A stretch of 64,000 nt of DNA from Companilactobacillus futsaii JCM 17355. Its GTDB lineage: Bacteria; Bacillota; Bacilli; Lactobacillales; Lactobacillaceae. The notes beneath the pieces are model-generated. The model was not told the origin of the DNA and did not search any database. It saw nothing but the letters and a program-made list of their open reading frames with translations. The translations under genes were made by a program, and so were the position numbers. The first letter of the stretch is position 1, and each line of letters opens with the position of its first letter. The stretch is from positions 62,001 through 126,000 of the forward strand of contig NZ_AZDO01000139.1 in NCBI RefSeq assembly GCF_001435505.1, written 5' to 3'. This document shows positions 59,325 to 64,000 of this stretch, piece after piece.

Positions 59325-62255
59325 ATGAAAAAGAATAGCTTATTATTATTAATTTTAATCAGTAGTCTCTTGTTATTATTCAGCACTACTTCTGTTAAAG
59401 CAGAAACAACTGATACTTCTGTAACTGACGCTGACGTTGCTCAAGTTTTCCCACACAAGGATAATACCGAAATAATTGTCAGCTACATTCTTGAAGATCA
59501 AAAAGAATTAGTTTTAAAAACCACTGAAAAAAATGTTCTCGATATCGAAGCTCTAAAAAAGGAACTTGGTGAAGACAATGTTTTAGATGATTTAGAGAAA
59601 AATGAAACTACCGTCAAATTAAATCCAAATAAAATCTCTTTTAAATTATTCGTTAATAATCAAAAATCATTTACCTTATCTGTTCATAAAACAGACGGCG
59701 AAGAAATTTTTAATTATGATGTCAACGATACGAATCAAACCAGAGATATTGCTATTCCAACTGATGATGAAGATGAATCTGGTTGGGTCTTCTCGGAAAT
59801 GTTAAAAGTCAGCGAAGGCCCTATTCTTGAACATAGTGATGGATCTAGTACTCGTCCACTTTTATATTTTGGTGATTATAACTACGCTATCCAAAAGATG
59901 TCGATCAGTGATGCTTTTAGCCCTCGTGGAATATCACGAATCGATAGTTTAACTACTCCGGGAACTGCTGTTTTGTACGCAAGTAAGGGCAGCCGAATTG
60001 AAGATGGCATTAAAGCAAAAGGTAATCACATTTATACTGACCACTACGGTGATCATCAAGAAAACGACTATGACATGATTCCAATTATCGACATGGGATT
60101 GAAAGGAAAACCACGTGGTATTGAAGATCGATCGATTGGTTCTTCACGTAGTTATACTTCAAATAATTTATACAACTATGTTGTTAAAAGTGATGGTATT
60201 GGCGTTCCAGGTGTTAGTGGCCCCAATAAAATTGGTGAAAGCTATGCTATGCTAGATACGCCCAAATTTTATTATCGGACTAATCCACAAACTGGATTGG
60301 AAGAACAAAAAATGGTTTTTCATCAAAAAGCCTTTTATGCCTATAAAAAAGGTCGCAATAATCCAGAAATCACTACTACTATTAAATTGAGTTTCAACAA
60401 GGTTGGACGCGTACAAACAAAAATTGCTTTTAAAAATACTGGAAAATATGCTTTTGGTAACTTCGTAGGTCTTTCCAATCATGATCTTTCCTTAAATAAA
60501 GATAATCAAGAAATTAAAGATAACCGCGGTAAAGGAATCGGTAACTATGTAAAATTGCGCGCATTAGGTAATCATCGTGGAATGTACATGCAATCTGGAG
60601 ACAATCAAGTTCGAACTACTTATTATCTAAATCGTGAAAATGGTCCTGCTGGTTGGGCCGGTCGTTCTTCAAGTAAATCTTATATTGCTACCAAAGGATT
60701 CATGCACAGTCCGGGACTAATTGAAGTTATTGGTTCCTCTAACGAAAGATATTACCCATGGAAAGTCGGAAAAGACGATCACACATGGAGTTTATTAGGT
60801 GGTACCAAACCGACAAAGTTTTTCAACGACGATATACCTGGCTATCGCTCACCATACGTTGCAGAACACCTCTATAATGCTTTTTCAGATTGGGATAAAG
60901 GAGATCTTGGCAGAGAAGATGTTAGCGGTCGCCTGGGAGTTAAAGAAAATGACCCGACTTGGGATGCCGGTTTAACAATGCGAACATCCCCTAGGGACTT
61001 ATTGACTGGTCAAACTATCAAATTGGAATATGAATCGCAAATTGATGTCAAAGGGACAACTTTTAACCCTGTCTTCGAACTAGATTTACACGGAACCAAC
61101 GACAACCCTCAAATCATTTCCGACAAAGAATTCCAAAATAATAAGGGTAAATTACCAATTACTGGTACCTGGTATGATTTTGATAGTACTGATGTTACGA
61201 TGTATTACTCAATTGACAGTGAGGATCCTGAAGATGAACAAATTCTCTTTAATCGTTTTCAATCTCAAAAGGACGCTTTTAACGGTAAACTCAATGACAT
61301 CACAAAAGTTAATTTACCGTTAAAAGGTTTAGATTCTGGTATGCATACGATTCGATTCTACATGGTCGATAAAGAAGGTCATCGTTCACAAATGCAAGAA
61401 CACGTCTTAAAAATCAGTAAACCAGTTACCAATGAACCCCAAATTGATGTAACTTCTCCAAGAGCAACTTCTAAAGACCCTTATAAGGTCTACGGTGAAT
61501 CAATCGACATTAAGGGAACTTGGTCCGATAAAAATAGTGAAAAAATCAAGTATATTTCTTATCAAATCAACAATTACGACGAAAAAATCATTCGTGAAAA
61601 TATCCCCAATCCTACTTTAGGAAAACAAAACATCGGTGATATTGATGGCTTAGATATTTCTTGTTGCAATAACTTCGACAAAAATAAAATCGTTTTTAAA
61701 ATCGTCGATGAAGAAGGCCTCGTCGGTACTGACAGTTTCTACTTCCAACATGTTCCTGGAGGTCTAACCTTATCAGCACCGGAAGAAATCGACTTTGGAA
61801 CTCTAGCAGTTTCTCCTACTGGTGGCACTCCCGTCAAACCAACTATTAAAGAAGGCAAAATTGTTTTAGGTGATTACCGTCAACAAGATGCTCCTCCTAT
61901 CTCGGTTAGTCTAAAAATGGATAAATTCTATAAAGAAGAAGAACATAATGACCAAGGTGGCGGTGATGATAGTTTAGCCAATATCGATATTCCTGATAAA
62001 CCAGATACTAAAATTGAAATTCCTAAAGAAGCCTTAGTTCACGATGTTTACTGGAAAGATAAACTCATCAATGGCAATGATTTGATTATCGGCCAGTCAG
62101 CGCAAAAAACTGGTCCTCAATGGGAATACAAGACTAATTTGACTGAGGATGTTTTAAAAAACCTCAAAATCAGATTCAGATCTAACGAAAACGGCGCTTC
62201 GAGTGGAAAATATGTCAGTCATTGGACTTGGCAAACAGTTGATTCAGTTCAGTAA
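59325..62255 (+). CDS. Large secreted surface protein with WxL-like C-terminus
   Basis: A 976-residue protein with a clear signal peptide (LLLLILISSLLLLFSTTSVKAE) and no LPxTG anchor. Residues about 150-600 form a large beta-type region. From about 600 to 800 come two Ig-like Bap/Ig5-type repeats built on ITGTWYDFDS and IKGTWSDKNS, each with YxI...D units. The last 170 residues resemble a WxL domain (TLSAPEEIDFGTL, then HWTWQTVD), which binds peptidoglycan non-covalently. A role in surface interaction is likely. No partner WxL or DUF916 gene is visible nearby. Confidence 0.75.
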   Translation: MKKNSLLLLILISSLLLLFSTTSVKAETTDTSVTDADVAQVFPHKDNTEIIVSYILEDQKELVLKTTEKNVLDIEALKKELGEDNVLDDLEKNETTVKLNPNKISFKLFVNNQKSFTLSVHKTDGEEIFNYDVNDTNQTRDIAIPTDDEDESGWVFSEMLKVSEGPILEHSDGSSTRPLLYFGDYNYAIQKMSISDAFSPRGISRIDSLTTPGTAVLYASKGSRIEDGIKAKGNHIYTDHYGDHQENDYDMIPIIDMGLKGKPRGIEDRSIGSSRSYTSNNLYNYVVKSDGIGVPGVSGPNKIGESYAMLDTPKFYYRTNPQTGLEEQKMVFHQKAFYAYKKGRNNPEITTTIKLSFNKVGRVQTKIAFKNTGKYAFGNFVGLSNHDLSLNKDNQEIKDNRGKGIGNYVKLRALGNHRGMYMQSGDNQVRTTYYLNRENGPAGWAGRSSSKSYIATKGFMHSPGLIEVIGSSNERYYPWKVGKDDHTWSLLGGTKPTKFFNDDIPGYRSPYVAEHLYNAFSDWDKGDLGREDVSGRLGVKENDPTWDAGLTMRTSPRDLLTGQTIKLEYESQIDVKGTTFNPVFELDLHGTNDNPQIISDKEFQNNKGKLPITGTWYDFDSTDVTMYYSIDSEDPEDEQILFNRFQSQKDAFNGKLNDITKVNLPLKGLDSGMHTIRFYMVDKEGHRSQMQEHVLKISKPVTNEPQIDVTSPRATSKDPYKVYGESIDIKGTWSDKNSEKIKYISYQINNYDEKIIRENIPNPTLGKQNIGDIDGLDISCCNNFDKNKIVFKIVDEEGLVGTDSFYFQHVPGGLTLSAPEEIDFGTLAVSPTGGTPVKPTIKEGKIVLGDYRQQDAPPISVSLKMDKFYKEEEHNDQGGGDDSLANIDIPDKPDTKIEIPKEALVHDVYWKDKLINGNDLIIGQSAQKTGPQWEYKTNLTEDVLKNLKIRFRSNENGASSGKYVSHWTWQTVDSVQ

Positions 62256-62343
62256 TTTTTAACCACAAATTCAATTTGAGTTTGTGGTTTTTTGTTAAGT
62301 TATGTTTTAATAAAAATATATTGATATTATGAGGTGTCCCAGT

Positions 62344-62787
62344 ATGGATAAAGAAAAAATCCAAGATTATTGGTTCAATTTTTTGCGTGATAAAAACTCG
62401 CTCTATTACCCACTAGGAGATATTACAACTTTCGGTGGCGAACCATACAAATTAGCGCATTTAGTTTATGACGGCATAAAAACCGCCACAACTTCTGCCT
62501 ATGACTTGTATGAACCAAATGAGTACATGCCCCAAGTTGGTGATTACAACATCATTTTAGATGGTGATGAGAACCCACTTTGTATCACTGAAACATTGGT
62601 TACTGAAGTTGTTCCATTTAAGTATGTCAGTGCTGAACACGCTTACCATGAAGGTGAAGGCAATCAAACTTTAGACTACTGGCGAAAAATACATACTGAC
62701 TTTTTCAAAAAGGAATATCAAGCTGCTGGCAAAGAATTCAATGATGAAATTCCTTGTTTGTGTGAAGTCTTCAAACGTGTCTACTAA
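62344..62787 (+). CDS. ASCH-domain protein
   Basis: A 147-residue protein with the ASCH signature GIKTATTSAYDLYE and a C-terminal EVVPFKYVSAEHAYHEGEG block. ASCH domains bind RNA or modified nucleosides, and some relatives hydrolyse acetylcytidine. ATG 62344 is preferred because GAGGTG precedes it. Monocistronic, with a terminator right after. Confidence 0.82.
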   Translation: MDKEKIQDYWFNFLRDKNSLYYPLGDITTFGGEPYKLAHLVYDGIKTATTSAYDLYEPNEYMPQVGDYNIILDGDENPLCITETLVTEVVPFKYVSAEHAYHEGEGNQTLDYWRKIHTDFFKKEYQAAGKEFNDEIPCLCEVFKRVY

Positions 62788-62825
62788 AAAAGCGAGACTA
62801 GATATCACTCTAGTTTCGCTTTTTT
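62786..62825. terminator. Bidirectional terminator between ASCH gene and mscL
   Basis: AAAAAAGCGA(G)ACTAG / CTAGT(T)TCGCTTTTTT is a symmetrical hairpin that serves both convergent genes. It overlaps the mscL stop region. Confidence 0.82.
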
Positions 62826-63210
62826 AATTATCTTTTTTTTCGTCCAAAGCTTCAGAAATCTTCTTTAGATACATGACCATTTCGTTTTCTTTAGTTTCTT
62901 CTGGTTCAGCTTCTTCTTCGCGACCCTTGATAATTTTATTCATCACTTTAACTAACAAGAACACTACAAAGGCGATAATCAAGAAGTTAATGATAGATTC
63001 AATGAACGTCCCATATTTGAAGGTTGCATCCCCTACTTTGAAAACTAAACTACTCAAGTCAATCTTACCTAAGAACAAACCAATCAACGGATTGATCAAG
63101 TTGCTTACTAAAGATTGGACAATAGCTGTAAAAGCAGCACCCATAATTACACCAACGGCCAAGTCCATAACATTGCCGCGACTAATAAAATCTTTGAATT
63201 CCTTTATCAT
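62824..63210 (-). CDS. mscL: Large-conductance mechanosensitive channel
   Basis: A 128-residue channel that opens under membrane tension to release solutes on osmotic downshock. It has the family N-terminus ([27 protein letters not shown]), two transmembrane helices and an acidic C-terminal helix. Confidence 0.95.
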   Translation of the reverse strand: MIKEFKDFISRGNVMDLAVGVIMGAAFTAIVQSLVSNLINPLIGLFLGKIDLSSLVFKVGDATFKYGTFIESIINFLIIAFVVFLLVKVMNKIIKGREEEAEPEETKENEMVMYLKKISEALDEKKDN

Positions 63211-63367
63211 AAATTACGATCTCCTAAATTGATTTCTATCTTTAATTATGGCGTTTTTAGGGGCTTTTGTGCAAATAATTCGCTAAAATTAATTATACAA
63301 AACGTCAAAATTTTCACATTGCTAAGACAGATTTAATTTATAATGCTAGTAGAAAGGTTGTGAATGC

Positions 63368-63754
63368 ATGAACGATTTCGATATGTACAAGATGATATTA
63401 GAAATCATCGCCGATAAAAATCCTAAAGATCTCCAAGCTCTGCTTGACGAATCTCAACACTATCAATTTGTTAAGAATTATATTGCCAGTGACGAACCCA
63501 ATTCTTTTTTGATCCAAAATATCCAAGATATGACACTTAATATGATAAATGACGGTCTAATTTCAGCTGTCGTCAGCCCTCTCAAATACGTGACTTTAAT
63601 TAAATTCAACGGCTTAACCGTTCTAGGATTTCAATACTTAAAAAAACTTAAAGAACAAGACACCAGACAAACAATCGAAAAAATCCTCAATCAAGAAGGA
63701 CACGTTGTATCCTCAAAAAATCTCACTGAAATTTTATCAAAATTGATTTTTTAG
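63368..63754 (+). CDS. 128-residue protein, unknown (YjcQ-like pattern)
   Basis: A soluble protein (MNDFDMYKMILEIIADKNPKD...). The part NMINDGLISAV...VTLIKFNGLTVLGFQYLKK looks like a winged-helix fold as seen in YjcQ-type proteins. AGAAAGG precedes ATG 63368. Function unknown. Confidence 0.6.
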   Translation: MNDFDMYKMILEIIADKNPKDLQALLDESQHYQFVKNYIASDEPNSFLIQNIQDMTLNMINDGLISAVVSPLKYVTLIKFNGLTVLGFQYLKKLKEQDTRQTIEKILNQEGHVVSSKNLTEILSKLIF

Positions 63755-63863
63755 TTAAGACTAACTTATTTACAAATGTCAACTAATTTTATCCTTTGAC
63801 ACAATTCAAATTAAAGATTAGTCTGTATTTGTAACAAGTTTTCTAATCATACGGAGGTTTTTT

Positions 63864-64000
63864 ATGTCAAAGACTAATGTAGTAATTGTGGGTGCCTCAC
63901 ACGGTGGCCATCAATCAATTTTGGAATTATTAAAACGTTATGATGACGTGGATATTAAATTATTTGAAGCTGGAGATTTCGTTTCATTCATGTCCTGTGG
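63864..64000 (+). CDS. FAD-dependent NADH oxidase / CoA-disulfide reductase family (partial)
   Basis: Only the first 45 residues are present. A nucleotide-binding segment VVIVGASHGGHQ and the redox-active cysteine in VSFMSCG match water-forming NADH oxidases and related peroxidases. ACGGAGG precedes the ATG. The rest lies beyond the window. Confidence 0.82.
   Translation, partial: MSKTNVVIVGASHGGHQSILELLKRYDDVDIKLFEAGDFVSFMSC

Noticed and set aside
1-64000. CRISPR arrays and insertion sequences
   Set aside because: No regularly spaced repeats, cas genes, transposase frames or terminal inverted repeats were seen.

Overview
Organism. The window looks like the chromosome of a low-GC, fermentative Lactobacillaceae member. 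A Companilactobacillus-type host is plausible from the gene set and base composition, but I cannot fix the species. The evidence is an arginine deiminase operon ending in a T-box-controlled argS, cre-like sites, a type I glutamine synthetase, a WxL-like surface protein, and strong AGGAGG ribosome binding sites throughout. A temperate siphophage of about 39.6 kb is integrated in a tRNA-Gly(CCC) gene.

Layout. 1-8.1 kb: end of an unknown gene, then, on the minus strand in transcription order, arcA, arcB, arcD, an arcT-like aminotransferase, arcC, a T-box leader and argS. The arcA promoter has a cre-like site over its -35 box. 8.5-9.2 kb: a small lipoprotein and tRNA-Gly. 9.2-48.9 kb: prophage, bounded by a 19-bp direct repeat (9218-9236 and 48849-48867), with paired 11-bp integrase arm-type repeats inside each end. 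From left to right it holds a cargo locus (structured small RNA, terminator, PBECR4-like nuclease), endolysin and holin, baseplate, tape measure, tail and head genes, HK97-type protease and portal, terminase, an HNH-P-loop fusion, an array of tRNA-like elements, an ArpU-like late regulator, many small early genes, replication genes, antirepressor, Cro, CI repressor, a membrane-anchored protein and integrase. All but the immunity-integrase end and one small gene lie on the minus strand. 48.9-64 kb: TetR regulator, small proteins, glnA, guaC with an in-frame stop, a two-gene membrane glycosylation operon divergent from an OmpR-type two-component system, a 976-residue secreted protein, an ASCH protein, mscL, and the start of an NADH-oxidase-type flavoprotein.

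What is unusual. (1) The tape measure gene is interrupted by a 321-nt sequence with group I intron R and S elements; removing it restores one 1625-codon frame. (2) The cargo locus has its own promoter, four hairpins, a strong terminator, and then the ribosome binding site of the nuclease gene immediately after the terminator U-run; this resembles the layout of RNA-regulated toxin loci and is the best candidate for an undescribed system. (3) A tract of about 700 bp holds up to five aberrant tRNA-like elements separated by perfect hairpins, one being a 57-nt form without a D-arm and with a UCA anticodon. (4) A HeH/LEM domain without a start codon follows the capsid gene in the +1 frame at a CCC codon. 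(5) The Dit and large terminase genes appear to begin at AUU and AUA. (6) The tail chaperone has a standard A7 -1 frameshift. (7) guaC carries an ochre stop 32 codons before its normal end. These were read by eye; structures and family assignments need computation where stated.
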